Part shown: positions 48,680-62,040 of the stretch, in pieces
Layout of the letters: each line of letters starts with the position of its first letter
Numbering within the stretch: the first letter of the stretch is position 1
Origin: Erodium maritimum
Taxonomy: Eukaryota > Streptophyta > Magnoliopsida > Geraniales > Geraniaceae
Length of the DNA: 64,000 nt
Assembly (NCBI GenBank): GCA_963921825.1
Contig: OY997594.1
Location: 33,338,956-33,402,955, forward strand
Direction of reading: 5' to 3'
Notes under the pieces: generated by a model
The model's database searches: none
Seen by the model: only the letters and a program-made list of their open reading frames with translations
Told to the model about the DNA's origin: nothing
Made by a program: the position numbers and the translations under genes

Positions 48680-50888
48680 TAGGGGTGTTCATAATTCACC
48701 GGAACCGGAAGCACCGACCGAAACCGCCCGAAACCTACACCGGAAACACCGACCCCAACGAGTTTTGGCATGGTTTAGGTGAGGAAAACGGAAACCAAAA
48801 CTTGATTTGGTCTATTTCCGGTTAAGGGTATAAGGTTTTACCGGTAAAATCGGGGCCTATTTTCAAATGGAGTTTCGCCGTCATCGAATTTTGAAAGAAG
48901 AAAAAATTGTGATAATGTGAGGTTTTGACGATTCAGAGGTAGAAGAAAAGGCAATATGGGCTTCAAACCCAAGACTTTTAATTACCAATCCATAAATAGC
49001 CATATATATTAGGCTCAAGCCCATTTGTTACACCCAAGCTCATTCATTATACCTATAGTATTGAAACTGTTAGTTTTGTATCCTAGGTCAATCTTGATCT
49101 TGTACGACATTATCATTTCATTAATACATTGGCACTATTATTATCATTTGTGAAATGTTAATAACATGAATAATCGACTCTTTCTAAGATTATCAAGTAT
49201 GTGACTTGATAGTAAAACTCTTAGAAGAAAAAAGAGAGCATTATTCTAATGATCCATGGTCTTATCGATATACTAAGACTAGTATGATGTTGACTGATGA
49301 TCATGTTTTACGGATCATTCTTATTGGATATGAAGTCAAACCATAGATTCCAGTTGAGGAAATGACATTGGATGACCCATAGTGAGAATACTATATGGGA
49401 ATTGTCATGAGTATCTCTCAATACCGTAATATGACTTAAGTCACTTCACCTTTTAATCATCATGGGTTTTTGCATAGGTGGTTGTGTGTCATAATGCAAT
49501 TCAACGTTGTCTTTAACCGGGCAACAATAAAGATTGTTGTTGGATACATAATTGTCTATGTGAGAAATATGGTTGACTGATAAGGGATTTGTCACTCATG
49601 TAAATATGAGAGATATTGTTTGCCCCCCTTGATAAGGATACTGCGAAAATGCATGGTCATGTGAATCGATAATAAGTTATCACATGTAGTCTACTTAAGA
49701 TCCAGAAACAACGATCGAATAAAGTAAGGATGACGATCCTATGACTTCTATTCGATCAAGATATTGATGACAAAGGAGTTAAGATATTAATGGTAAAAAG
49801 TTAAGTCGGATTGACGATCATCATAAACGTTTAGGTAGTCATAATGCCTTGCTAGAGGCCAACTATGACATGTGGACGAAGAGGGCATTTCGGGTCCACT
49901 GCCAAATGTTGTATGAGCCTTTAGGGTCACACACAACAATAAGCCCAAAATTGAATTGGACTTTAAAAGTCTATTAAGTGAATAAAATAATATTATATTT
50001 GATATAATATTTATTTATTCATTACACATTTTCAACTGCTAATATAATGAGATTATGTTAGGCAACTTATATGAAAAAAAATGACTCTTTAATTTCGGAA
50101 ATTCAAACTGGTTATTTTTGCATGTCCACTACTCCTGAAATGTCTGTACTTGTCAATTTTGGAAGCCCATGTGTTGTTTTTTTGAAATACAAGATATTGT
50201 GGTCAATTTTTGAAAGTGAGATGCATGCAAAACTAGAGAGAAGTCAGATTTGCTCTCAAGGTTGAGAAGAAGAAAACGAGAGAGAAAGAAGAAGAGTTCT
50301 TCCTTGTGCTAGCACACAACTAATTTTGGGAACGCTTGTTGGTGTGGATACCGGTAGAGGACGGATTCTTTCAGAGACGTCTCAACATAGTCAATCAGTA
50401 GAAATGTTCTTGGTCCTTATCTTGAACCAGACTTAAAACTGTGAGGTAATTTCCTTGAACCTTTCGTTTGTCAGTTTACTCGGAATTACATGGATCCAGA
50501 GGTTTTTCTATGGAAAATTTTAAATTTCCACTGCATTTTCGCACCTTAGAATTCTACAGAAACCCTACTCACCACTCCATACGTTCTTCTGCCCTCGCTT
50601 CCTCTCTTCACCTTCTTCCCTTCTTCTACTCCACTATCATCTCTCCCTCTACTTCACCACCAACATGCTCTGCCGCCATTTCTTTTTTCACCTTCCTCTG
50701 CATACTTCGGGAGATCTGGTCGGTTTGGTTTAAAACCTTAACCATCCGGAATGAATTTCGGTTTAAAACCAACCGGAATTACCTTTTTTGGCTCTAGTGT
50801 CGGTGCTGGAAATCTCAAAACCGACGATGGTCGGTCGATTCTAAAATATGGGCCTCATGGTTGGTTAAACCGACCATGTACAACCCTA
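48680..50888. mobile_element. Non-autonomous hAT element with 8-bp target duplication
   Basis: Flanked by CTAAGAGA (48672-48679 and 50889-50896). Ends TAGGGGTGTTCA and, inverted, TAGGGTTGTACA fit the hAT pattern. The arms are rich in ACCGG/CCGGT motifs. Without the nested LTR the element is only about 0.7 kb and has no transposase. Confidence 0.85.
49068..50558 (+). mobile_element. Solo LTR of a copia-type element inside the hAT element
   Basis: TG...CA ends (TGTTAGTTTTGTATCC, CTTAGAATTCTACA) and a 5-bp duplication GAAAC (49063-49067 and 50559-50563). Internal blocks such as GTAAGGATGACGATCCTATG resemble the copia LTR at 34548, so it is a distant relative. No internal region remains. Confidence 0.8.
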
Positions 50889-51195
50889 CTAAGAGAAGGC
50901 TGGGAGTGGTGTGTGGCGAAGTGTTGAAGGTGGAATTAGATGCCCCAGATGTGGTTTCGTCCGTTCTTGATCTGCTATTTGACGCTCTAGAAGGGCCTAG
51001 TCTGGAGGATATTTTATCCTCTTAGATGTTATGGGAGACGTGGGGGTCCGGTATGTTTCTCGACATAGTAGTGTGATTGCTCATAAGCTAATTGAATTAG
51101 CTTTTCATAATTCGCTTGTTCAGAAGTAAGATGTCTTTGTTCCTCATTCTATTGTTATTGTTATAAAGCGTACATTTTTTCTTAATATAATTTCT

Positions 51196-52040
51196 CCAGG
51201 AAAGAGACATTTATGCTGGGTTGAGTCCCACGACTAAACAGTCTGATTCAACACCCTCATATGTAGGGGTGGGCCAAATAATCCACACCGCTGAAAACCG
51301 ATCAATCTGACTATTATTGACACCGAAAAAACCCGTAATTAGTGGACTCCGGTGATTTTCCGTCGATGAAACGTCAAACTGGAAGCATGGTGATCGGTGA
51401 TCGATCCAAACTTCATAGAACAGGGGGGGTTTCAAAACCGACCGCACTCCGTCAACATCTTTTCCTTTTGTCGGCCACGTCTACAGCTGCAACTGACCAT
51501 TATGTGTTTAGAAACTAGAGGTAGAATAAATTTCGTGGGCTAGGGTTTTTAAATAAACGACTTGTGTGAATTATATGGACTTATAGCCCACTATGTTATA
51601 CCTTTATCTAGCTTGAGCCCATCTCGCGGTCCATTTAACCCATGTAAATACAACACATTCACTACATCTCTCTCCCGTACTCCCTTATTCAGCGCTTTAT
51701 TCCTCCAAATTTTCAACCAAAACACATCTCAATCTTCTTGGCCTCTCAAGTCTCAACATCTCATGAATCTCTCTTTCTTTACGCTTCTAACCAACAACGA
51801 TTTTTGAATAAATGTCTTTGTAGTTGATCCTATACAAACAAGTCATTTGTTTAGATCTGTACATACAAATAATAAATTTGATATTATATATTTAATGGAT
51901 TAAAAGTAACCAGCCGCGGAGGTTCTCGGTTAACCGAGACCGACCGTAAAAAAAATTTGTTGGAAAATTTCACATCCGCCCGATTCCGGTACCGGTACAG
52001 CTACCGGCGCTGAAAAACTGGGTACGGGGCTTCATATGTA
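51196..52040. mobile_element. Possible second hAT-like repeat, ends unclear
   Basis: Starts near 51264 with TAGGGGTGGGCC and ends near 52030 in an ACCGGTAC-rich arm. TCATATG occurs at both edges. The inverted ends match poorly, so this is tentative. The middle (51560-51830) is a low-complexity CT-rich stretch without a gene. Confidence 0.35.
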
Positions 52041-52048
52041 TAGTATAA

Positions 52049-52520
52049 GTGGCGGAGCCAACTTTTTCAGTGAGGGGGGCACCATTTTTTATTTTATGTT
52101 AGTACACAACATTAAGATAATATAAGCTAACATTTAAAAATATTAATATCGTAAAAAAACCAATAAATAATAGTCTGAGACCCTAAAAATGACTTACATA
52201 CTGATAAGTTCGTAAACTAATTGAAGTTAAGAAAATTAAAACAATTAGAAAATTTTAAAAATAAGAAACATAAAATAGTTCGGAAATTGAACGATGAGGG
52301 ACATAATTAGATTATTTAAAAAAATAAGGGGTGCAATTATAAAGTTAAAAGAAACAAGTGATAAAAATAAAAATTAAAGAATGTTTGAGGGAGGCACAAC
52401 TTAGAAAAAATGAAAAAGTTATGGGGCATAAACCAAAATACTCTAAAGATAACAAAAACCAAAAAAAATGAAAAAGTTATGGGGCACGTGCCCCCCTGGG
52501 TCCTTAGTAGCTCCGCCCCG
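52049..52520. mobile_element. MITE with GGCGGAGC ends
   Basis: Left end GTGGCGGAGCCAA followed by GGGGGGCACC; right end carries GTGCCCCCC and AGCTCCGCCCCG, the inverted counterpart. The flanks TAGTATAA and GTGTATAA agree at six of eight bases. The AT-rich middle contains AAATGAAAAAGTTATGGGGC twice near its right end. Confidence 0.6.
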
Positions 52521-52818
52521 GTGTATAACCAAGAGATGTACACTTGGACTTATGCCATCATGGAACAGAACCATCAGTGGTTTGAATTCGACAAAGGTAA
52601 GTGATGTGTATGATTGTGTCCATGATAATTACAGGCTGAAGGAATAAGTAAGGTCATATTTTCCACAAGGAAAAGAATAATGAAGGAGGTGAACATGGGA
52701 CGTGATGAGAAAGCATCTAATGCAGTACAATTTCTCATTCTCGAAAAGGATTGATGTTTATATGGGCATGAATTAAGTTTATTATTGGGTTTGGAAGACT
52801 TTATGATACTTCTTTAAT

Positions 52819-53212
52819 TTGCATGATCAGCACAGAGATTTAATTTTTTATGAATATATTGTCAGTGTCATAAAACTAATCCTGCTTCTGTCTTGTTTAT
52901 TGGGGTTTTTAGGCTCTCCTTCATCAGGTTTTGGTTGGGAATTTTTTCTCTTTTTGGGATTAACACTTGGGAGGTGGGTTTGGTTCCCGGGTTGTTTTGT
53001 TTGGGTTACTTGCAGTCCAAGTCATTGGTTTCTTGGGTCTCAAGTCTCAATTCACTTGTTTGATCTTAGTGGGTTGTGTTGATTAGTGCTGTTTTTTAGG
53101 GGTTGTGTTGATTAGTGCTGTTTTTTTAGGGGTTGTTCCTCTTTTATAACTTGTAACTTCTCTTTCACCTCGAAAGAGGCTTAATTTAAATTTGCTTTGC
53201 CGATATAAAAAA
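52819..53212 (+). mobile_element. Probable 5'-truncated LINE 3' tail
   Basis: T-rich sequence with a small tandem repeat (GGGTTGTGTTGATTAGTGCT at 53070 and 53100) ends TTGCCGATATAAAAAAAA, a typical plant LINE terminus. No coding domain or target duplication was found. From 52521 to 52818 nothing was recognised. Confidence 0.4.
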
Positions 53213-53351
53213 AACATTAGATCCGGTCTGACTGTAAGTACATATCTGATATTCATGAAATCCTTCTTTCTTGGTATGTATCATCAAAATATCGTTTAAT
53301 CATTTGTCTCTCGTACAATTTCATGTATCGAATCTTATAATATCGATAACT

Positions 53352-53745
53352 TACAATTTTGAGTTTTGTTTTGGCGATCCTAATCGGGATTGACAATTTT
53401 TTTGCACTTCCCAATTATGACATTTCTATTTTTTGCGCGAACTAATATTTCCCGTCTGAATAAACGTTGGTGTTAGTTTTGGATAGAAAAAGCCAAAAAT
53501 GCCCTCAACAAAAATCAATAACCTGAAGTTGGGCTTGACCTTTTTTTGCACTTCCCAACTATGACATTTCCATCTTTGCACGGACTAACATTTTTTACTG
53601 ATGGTATTTTGGGCTTTTCCCATCCAAAACTAACGGCAATGTTTATTCATATGGGAAATGTTAGTCAGTGTAAAAAATGGAAAGGTCATAATTGGGAAGT
53701 GCAAAAAAAGGTCAAACCCCATTAGGATCGCCAAAACAAAGCTCA
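53352..53745. mobile_element. MITE with long inverted ends
   Basis: GTTTTGGCGATCCTAAT at the left is inverted at the right (ATTAGGATCGCCAAAAC). TTGCACTTCCCAA(T/C)TATGAC occurs twice directly (about 53402 and 53555) and once inverted (about 53685). Target duplication not found. AT-rich DNA to 54015 contains no gene. Confidence 0.65.
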
Positions 53746-54015
53746 AAGTAGGTTAGGTACCATGGTTTCCCCTTTCATGAATCTATCTCGCAATATTATA
53801 ATATCGATAACTGTTTTATTTAAATATAAGATTATTTATTATCTTATTTATTAAAAACAACATAGAACAATTTATCATACAAAAGATTTGATTATTTTAT
53901 TTTAAAAATTCTCAATTCCTTTTAAAAAAATCTTTCAATTGATGATTTATCCTTAATTTTTTTTGCTCTCGGTTTTGAGAGTTTATGCTTATTCAATTTT
54001 ACGGATAATATGATA

Positions 54016-55134
54016 TTTTTTAGAATAAGAAATAGCTTCCATTAATAATGGGGGAGAATCATTACAACGGCCAGTGCCCTTAAGAGGGAAATGATCCAAT
54101 AATCCTTAAATAAGAACCACTCCAAAACAGAGTCGGTTATAGCAATCATGGCCATATATGAAACATAACTAAAACAGAAAAAGTAACTAACATAGAAAAG
54201 AAAACCAAAACCAAAACTGAAAATGAAACCAAAGGGTGCCATCTGCCAGGAACATCTCAAGGTGGGGCCTAAACGCTGCTTGATCTCTGCTCTTCAAGCA
54301 CTCGTCTTGTCAACTGGTGGGTCAACTGAACCACCGAACTTGAACCCCGTAATACGGCAGGGAGGAATGGCTCTCATCAGTGACCCCTCCCGAGGTAGAT
54401 CTCTGGAGCCATGAAATCCTTTCATCCCTCCTAGCGGGGCTTTTTCTCAACCCTCGCTTGATCTTCTCGTGGCTCCCCCGCCGTGCTCCTCTTCTGGCTC
54501 CTAGGGTCCTATAGCGTCCCAGATGGGCCAGACCCAGATAGACCTATCTTTGAACATCTAGGGTGACCTATCATAGATGACTAACTGAGGCCCAAAGTGG
54601 AGGGCTCCTTATACAGCCGAAACTGGTCCCTCTGACCCGAGGAAGGTATCAAGTCCATAGTCATGAGGGCAGCCTTACCTCAGGGTAATCCAGCCTTAGG
54701 TATCGAATCCAAGGTCAGCGGTGCGAACCCCGGCGACGGTGGTGGAATCGGGTCCCGTCCCTAATCAGTAGCATACAACCTTTCTTCCTTCGTCGTCTTG
54801 AACGTCAGCATGGAGTCATCATATTGAGGAATCTGTGACACCCCCTACTCATAGTCTCTGACCATATAACCAATCCTGCCATAGTTGAAACATAAGGCAG
54901 GAAGCTTGGCATATGTGAAGGTAACACGTACCGGGTCCTGGTATTCTTGGAAACGCATTATCACCACCCGTCGGAGGGGTCGATGTATAACCATCCAGAA
55001 GTGCACCATCACCGTACCACCCCAGCACAAACCACATTGGTCACACGGGGTATCCACATGCTCCCTTAAGGTTGCCCCAATAAGCTCTCTAGTTGCCCGC
55101 GTACGGACAAGGGGCGTTATCCCCCGAGCAAATA
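54016..55134 (-). pseudogene. LINE ORF1 relic (zinc-knuckle half), cut by the second gypsy element
   Basis: Minus strand: after the LTR edge comes RTRATRELIGATLREHVDTP, then VRVTFTYAKLPALCFNYG and a degenerate zinc knuckle (GYMVRDYE, about 54850). The layout matches the ORF1 at 4696-4947. A proline-rich C-terminal region full of stops follows, then a 3' end near 54020 (ATTTCTTATTCTAAAAAATA). The N-terminal half should lie beyond the right edge of the window, past the gypsy element. Confidence 0.65.
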
Positions 55135-57954
55135 TGTCACCCCCCAAATTCAGTAGAACCGAACTCGGAACGCGAACATTTAAAACAACAAAACATTTTC
55201 AATCCTTTTAAATAAGTCACTTTAAAACATCAAGTAGTTAATCAAAATAATTATTTACAACTCAAAAGTACGTCCCAACAAGCAGACAAAATACAAGTGT
55301 ACGTCGCTAGACTCAAAAGTAAACCCGGACTCCCGGTCTTAGCTCTTCAAGCTTCGGAAGCTCACCTATTCCAACCTGCGACCAGTACCTGTAGGAAAAG
55401 CAGCTAGGGGTGAGCGTTCGCTCACCACCACGGATAACAGACTGACTACGGCATACTTAGCAGACACTGTCGGTAACACCAACAACAACCCGACTGACAC
55501 ACACAAACTGTTACTTTCCTCAACTGACTCAACACTCGGACCCGTAATGTAGACCCGACACAACGATTAACGACTTCCTCCAAAGATACGACAGATAACC
55601 ACGCAACACCCAAGATCACTAAGGATCGCACTCCAACTGCACAGTAACCCCCACGCCCTTTACCGATCCCTGTCAAGCCAGGCGGTCGACCTGTCGCAAT
55701 TTTCCCGACACAAAGTCGGATCAGGCTGTCGACCTGTCACCCCATTCCACGCACGCGCGGCCAGGACCCCTTTCCTCACGGGCGGGCCCCCTACCATGTC
55801 TGAACATACAGACGCGTGCGATCACAGGACCCCGTTATTATGAAGCGGGCCCCCAACCTCAGGTAACCACAATCACAATCACAAACAAAGTTCAACAAAC
55901 AGCAACAACACCGGTTTGACACTCCACAAGCACTCATGGCCACCCAAGACACCAACGGTAAAACACGGGTTCAACAACCCCACGGGCACTCAAGGCCACC
56001 CAAAACACCAACGGTAGAACACGGGTTCAACAACCCCACGGGCACACAATGCCACCCAAAACACCAACGGTAGAACACGGGTTCAACAACCCCACGGGCA
56101 CTCATGGCCACCCAAGACACCAAAAGTAAAGACACGGGTTGAACAACCCCACGGGCACTCATGGCCACCCAAGACACCAACAGTAAAGACACAAGCTCTC
56201 ATGGCCACCCAAGACACAACAGTAAAATACGGGCTCTCATGGCCACCCAATACACAGCAGTTAAATACGGGCTCTCATGGCCACCCAAGACACCAATTAA
56301 ACAATCAACCTCCGGGCATAACCAAATGCCTCTAGTAATTCTAATATCGAAAGTTCACTGCTCCCATGACACTACTAAGTGTCACATGCATTTTTATTGT
56401 TCGATACGTTCCCGTATCATACGACACCACCCGCTGTCGCCTGCCTTTCTAATATTCGATAAACTTACTTAACCCACGACACCCCGGTGTCACATGCATT
56501 TCTACTGTGAACTTTCCCTAATCAGGGCCGAGATCCGGCTACTTTTCCCTACCTCGTATGCTTTCTCCAAAAGCGCACAAACAAGCTCCGGCGTGATCTC
56601 GATCACTCGCCTAGCTTTCCCTTTCCTCTGTTTGCGGCACGATCTAATAAGAACACAATTTTAAATACTTTTAAGCTTGCAGGCATAAACTGAATTTTAA
56701 TAAACTTGACGCCCAAAAGTAACCCCGACAGTGTCGATCACTCCTAAACTTCCCAATTACTCGACATTGTCGATATTGGACCCGGAAAAGCCCGATTCGC
56801 CCGACATGGCAAATCTGCCCGGGTTTTGAAAACGCCCTTCCGGGGCTCCGAAAATTCCCGTTTTCGTTTCTACGGTCTTAGAATAATTCAAGGGTTCCAA
56901 TGCAACCGACGGAATCAAATTCCGACTTCCGAGTAATTTAATTCGCGTTTAAAGTTTCTAAACCCGTCAATTACAACTTTCACAATTTAATTCCAAATTT
57001 TGATCCGGGTGTAGATTAATGACTCGGGAACGTCCTAAACCACCCGAACACGAAAATCCGACACCCGAGCATGTGGGCCCCACCCGGCCACAATTAGGAA
57101 AATTTCCTTTGCGCCCCAAAAAGTCTCCAACAAACCCCACACCTCAACTCCACCATAAACTACTCATTTTAACTCAAACCCTAACTTTTAAACTTTACAA
57201 AACGAAAATCGGTTAGATGCTCACCGTAGAGAATGACGGTGTGAACTCGATGCTTCTCTCTTTGAGACGATCCAACGGTTTGATGAACGAGAAAAGGCAA
57301 CACCCTAACAAGCTCCTTCTCTTTTCTCTCTTCTTCTCCTTCTCCTTCTCTCTCTAAACTTTCTATTTTTTTTCTCTTTTGAAATGTGTTAGCCGAACAC
57401 TCATATGTCTCATCCCTTTTGTTTTGTTTCAAACCACACATTTTTAAAATAATTACAAAACTAACACCACCTTTCCATCTCTTGTTTTGTTCAATGTTAC
57501 CTAACACCACCACATTGGTGACATGTGGCAAGTGGGTCCCACACCTTTTTAGGAAATATCTTTTAGATATTTTCCAATCAGATTCGCGAAATTCGGCTGT
57601 TTCGGGCCCCGAACGGGCACTTTTTCCAAGAAATTACGAAACTTCACGGGCTACAAGGAAACGGCTCAACTAAGACCGCTGTGACGACGACTAAGCTTTT
57701 TGGATCCAAAACGGACCTCGAACGGACCAAAACGTCGCTCGGTTGCTTTTCCAGCAAAAAGTGAACCTTTCCCAATTTGGTCATAAAGTTGCCCTGAGTC
57801 CCCCGGAACTCACTTTTGGTCAATATCGGGGTCAACTTAAGTCTGGTATGACCCTCGGGGTCAAATTTAGGTTCACTTAAGTGTATGTCCAAATTTTTTA
57901 AATTTTCCTGTTTTTCGCAGGTTTGACTGGCGTTGACCGGGAGTGGTTCTTACA
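55135..57954 (-). repeat. 3' LTR of the second gypsy element, 2820 bp
   Basis: Plus strand begins TGTCACCCCCCAAATTCAG and ends GAGTGGTTCTTACA. It carries a tandem array at 55940-56290. Confidence 0.85.
55940..56290 (+). repeat. Tandem array of about 56 bp inside the LTR
   Basis: About five units with GGTTCAACAACCCCACGGGC and TGGCCACCCAAGACACCAA, the last ones shortened to about 40 bp. The same array is in the other LTR at 63540-63895, so it predates this insertion. Confidence 0.85.
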
Positions 57955-58159
57955 ATCTACCCCCCTTAAAGGAATTTCGTCCACGAAATTTAAAACAGAC
58001 ATACCTCTGGAGTCGAACAGATCAGGGTACTTCGCGCGAACCTCGTCCCCGCGTTCCCAAGTCGACTCAGCCTTGTGGTGCCGCCACTGCACCCATTTTA
58101 AGCGGATACCTTTCCGCGCAGGATCTGCTCCCGCGGATCCATTTCCCAAACCAGTTCCT

Positions 58160-61130
58160 CCTCATACGAGACATCATCGGCTACCTCGGCATCTGCCCAC
58201 TCAATGACGTGCGAGGGGTCCGCACAGACTTCTGCAACTGGGAAACGTGGATATTCCCATGCTGCGGCAGTAGTGCAGGTCGGTATGCAACTGTTCCCCC
58301 TCTACTCAAACCTCGAAAGGCTCGATACACCACGGGGCTAACTCGCCTCTGCCGCGGTTGAAACGCAGCACTCCACCTTTCGGACTCAGTTTCAGGGATA
58401 CATGGTCATCGAGTGCTGACTCGAGAGGTCGGCGCCGTCTGTCAGCATAGCTCCTGCTGACTCTGCGCGGTCTTCAACCGCTCACGCTTCGGCACGACCG
58501 ACTCAGCTGTCTCTCGGTCCAGTTCTAGACCCAGTAAATCCTCGTTCCTCACTTCCGCCCCGCACACGGCCCCATACAACGCTCCGAACGGTGCCATCCT
58601 GATACTGGCCTGAAAGCTGTTGTTGTAGGCGAATTCGGCTAACCGCTCACGAAATCCATCGTGACGTGCCCCCATTTCCACTATGCAACCCGCAGTGGTT
58701 GCAATAATCCAGCGGCACGCTGTTGTTCGGCTCTCACCTGCTGACGAGTGAGGCACCGCGATACTAACTCCGCAACCACTCTCCGCATCCCGCTCCACTA
58801 GATATGCCGCCTGATGTCGCGCTCCTCTTAGTGCTACCCACGTGCACTGTCAGACGCAAATGATGCGACTCTCGCAGCTCGTCGCCTCCACCGTTACGTG
58901 GCACAAACAAACCTCCGTGATACCGTAACTCCCAATTAGCACGACGATCCCAGCCCTCGGCGTCAACACCGCCGACAACTCTCTCCCGGATCTCTGTCGT
59001 CTCGACATCCACTGACTGTGCCTCTATCCCCCGGCCAAGCAGGGTGGACTGAGCCATCAAGAAGTACATGGACACGCCGCCGGTAACCTCTTCTAGCTCC
59101 AACCCGAACGTGCCCAGCCCTCCCATCATGTCCCACTCTCGGACTGAGATGCTAGTAGGACACTGCATCGGCTTCCTACTCAGGGCGCCGGCAATCACAT
59201 TCGCCTTACCCGGACGGTAGAGTAGCTCAAAGTCGTACTCCTCAAGTAGTTCCATCCATCGCCGCTGGCGCATGTTCAGGTCTCGTTGGGAAAAGATGCA
59301 CTTAAGGCTCTTATGATCCGAGAACACCTGAAATCGCTCGCCATACAGATAATACCTCCAGCCTTTCAGTGCGAACACTGCTGCTACTAATTCCGGGCCA
59401 TGGGTAGGATAGTTGCGCTCGTGCGTCTTCCACCGCCTGGAGCCACAAGCAACAATTCTACCCAACTGCATCATTACACAGCCCAGTCCTTCCTAGGACG
59501 CGTCACAATAGACCTCATACCCGACCCCGCGCTCTGGCACTATCAACGCTGAAGCGGTAGTCAGACGAGCCTTGAGCTCCGTGAACGCACGTTCACAATC
59601 CTCTGTCCACACAAACCCGACTCCCTTGCGTGTCAAAAGAGTCATAGGTGCGGCTAGACGCGCCAAGTCCGTGGACAAACCGCCGATAATAGCCTGCCAG
59701 CCCCAAGAAGCTGCGGATCTCGAACACGCTCGTGGGCCGCGCCCACTTCAAAACCTCGTCGATCTCCACCGGATCGACCAATATACCGTCACGGGACACA
59801 ACGTGACCGAGGAATTTCACCTCAGCAAGCCAAAACTCGCACTTCTCCAGGTTGGCGTATATCTGATGTGTGCGCAACAGGGTCATAACACCCCTCAGAT
59901 GTTCCTCATGCGCCGCCTCGTTCTGCGAGAAGTTCAAGATATCGTCCACAACACCGCCACAATTTGATCTAAGAACGGCCGGAATATAATGTTCATCAAA
60001 TCCATGAACGCTGCATGTGCGTTCGTCAGTCCAAAAGGCATCACCAAGAACTCGTAATGCCCATAGCATGTCCGGAATGCAGTCTTTGCGACGTCCCCCT
60101 CTCTGACTCGCAACTGGTAATATCCGGATCGCAGGTCGATCTTCGAGAAGTACGTCGACCCTCTCAACTGGTCGAACAAGTCGTCAATTCTCGGCATCGG
60201 GTATCGGTTATTCACCGTAACCCGGTTCAGTTTCAGGTAGTCCATACACATCCGAAGGTCTCCACTCTTCTTCTTCACGAAGAGTGCTAGCGCTCCCCAC
60301 GACGATGTGCTCGGACGAATGAACCCCTTCTCCCAAAGCTCCTCGAGCTGACGCTTCAGCTCGGTTAACTCTGCTGGCGCGAACCTATAAGGCGCCATCG
60401 ATATCGCTGCCGTTCCCGGCACCAGGTCAATCCTGAACTCCACCTCATGAACTGGTGGCAACCCGCTCAACTTCTCAGGAAAGACCTCGGGGAACTCACA
60501 CACCACTCGCGGTAACTCTCGGCTCTGCACGGCCGATACTTCCTCCACTGCGGACAACGCCGACAGGAGAACCCCGCTATTACTACCCAGCACACACGAC
60601 ACCTTCGTGTTGCCTGCTGACACTGTCACTCGTCGCCTATAGCAGTCGATATTGGCTCGGTACTTCGCCAGCCAATCCATTCCCAAGTTTACGTCAAAGG
60701 TTATCATTTCGTAAGTATCCTTCCCACGGATACACGCACAAGCTCAGTCGCTGCCGATCCTCACGGATCCTCGCAGTCTCTCTAAGACCTCGCTCCTCTA
60801 CCCTCGTCGTGCCTACTAACTCCAAACATACCCGAATCCTCGGGGTGAGGACTCGATCCAGCATCAGGACTCTTGAGCCCTCTCTCGAACCTCCTATATC
60901 GATTCGCTTCTCTAACTCCACAGGCACGACGGACCCTAGTCAACACCACACCACCACCAACCGGCGCATCCCGACGCAGGGGTGGACTCAACGGCTCTAA
61001 ACTTAGCCCCAACATCTCAAAACAACTCGATGAAGCAAATGATTGTGACGCCCCGATATCCAATAAAATGACGCCCAAATCAGAGACCGAACAACCATTC
61101 CATTGGTCACCCCGATAAGGTATAACACCA
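58160..61130 (-). pseudogene. Second gypsy pol relic
   Basis: Minus-strand parts: protease-like remnant (about 61070-60940), reverse transcriptase from about 60560 with [13 protein letters not shown] and [15 protein letters not shown] (about 60150), RNase H with YRPGKANVIAGAL (about 59220), integrase remnants with FAYNNSFQASIRMAPF (about 58630), and a tail with RLKWVQWRHHKAEST (about 58095). Order fits Ty3/gypsy. Gag was not recognised. Broken. Confidence 0.82.
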
Positions 61131-61379
61131 ACCTCACACAATCCCATATGCATTTACTTATAACTTTCCGCAACCAAACCAGTATTCGCTACTCGTCCCC
61201 TGCGAGAAAAGTAGTAAAAGGGATGAGCGTGCTGCTCACCTCCACGGACACCCGTTCGATTATGGCATACTAGTAAAGCACCAACTACTTACCAATCTAA
61301 CCAAGGCAAACCATCACCTCAAAACCTGATACCAAAACGTCACACTGCTCACGATATCAAAACCTCAAATACTCGCTCA

Positions 61380-61740
61380 CATAAGGGAAACCTCGAAACG
61401 GGGATTATGTTCTCAATTCAGCAATTCACTATTGCTCACAACCTCAATACCCCAATTACCCAATCACGTAGGGAAACCTCAAACGGGGATCACATTCTCA
61501 ACTAAGTAAACACTATTGCTCGCAATATCAATACCCCAATTACCCGATCACTTAAGGGAAACCTCAAAACGGGGATCACGTTCTCAACTAAGTAAACACT
61601 ATTGCTCGCAATATCAATACCCCAGTTACCCGATCACATAAGGGAAACCTCAAAATGGGGATCACGTTCTCAACTAAGCAAACACTATTGCTCACAACCT
61701 CGATACCCTAGTTACTCGATCATGTAGGGAACCTCAAATA
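61380..61740 (+). repeat. Leader tandem repeat, about 86-bp unit
   Basis: Four units, marked by ACTATTGCTC at about 61429, 61512, 61599 and 61685, with AAACGGGGATCACGTTCTCA between. Confidence 0.85.
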
Positions 61741-61884
61741 ACCCACTCACATGAAGGAAACCTCAAACCACCCGTTCACGCGAGGGAAACCTCAAATAAA
61801 CCGCACAAACGTGCACCAAGTCACGCACAACAACCCTAACCACACAACTAAACCATTTTTTTGAAAGCGGTTGACTGAACCAGG

Positions 61885-62040
61885 CCGGAAAGTGGGCCGG
61901 ACCGTGCAGCCTTCTGGGCCGGTGAGTGGCCCGGACCGTGCGGCCATCCGGGCTGGCAAGCCACCCAGACCGTGCTGCCATCTGGGCCGGCAAGCCACCC
62001 GGACCATTTCACCTTCCGTGCCAAAACAGTGGCCCTGACC
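61885..62040 (+). repeat. Leader tandem repeat, 34-bp unit
   Basis: Four GC-rich units containing GGCCGG and GACCGTGC (61901, 61935, 61969, 62003), in contrast with the AT-rich surroundings. Confidence 0.8.

Larger units (their letters stand above)
48530..51180 (+). pseudogene. 5'-truncated LINE: RNase H domain, split by a hAT element
   Basis: Plus-strand LKLNVDVGVRPGG at about 48540, then GMVVRNHLGEVLGARSCF, is the first half of a plant LINE RNase H. A hAT element interrupts at 48680. Coding resumes after its duplication (50897) with a RNase H middle part (VELDAPDVVSSVLDLLFDAL), then RYVSRHSSVIAHKLIELAF, the C-terminal helix region. A T-rich 3' UTR follows to about 51195. The rest of ORF2 is absent, as in most LINE insertions that stop early. 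There is a frame change in the second half. Confidence 0.7.

Noticed and set aside
55940-56290. Regular repeats that could suggest a CRISPR array
   Set aside because: Units are contiguous tandem repeats without unique spacers, lie inside an LTR and recur in its partner LTR; the DNA is a plant nuclear genome.
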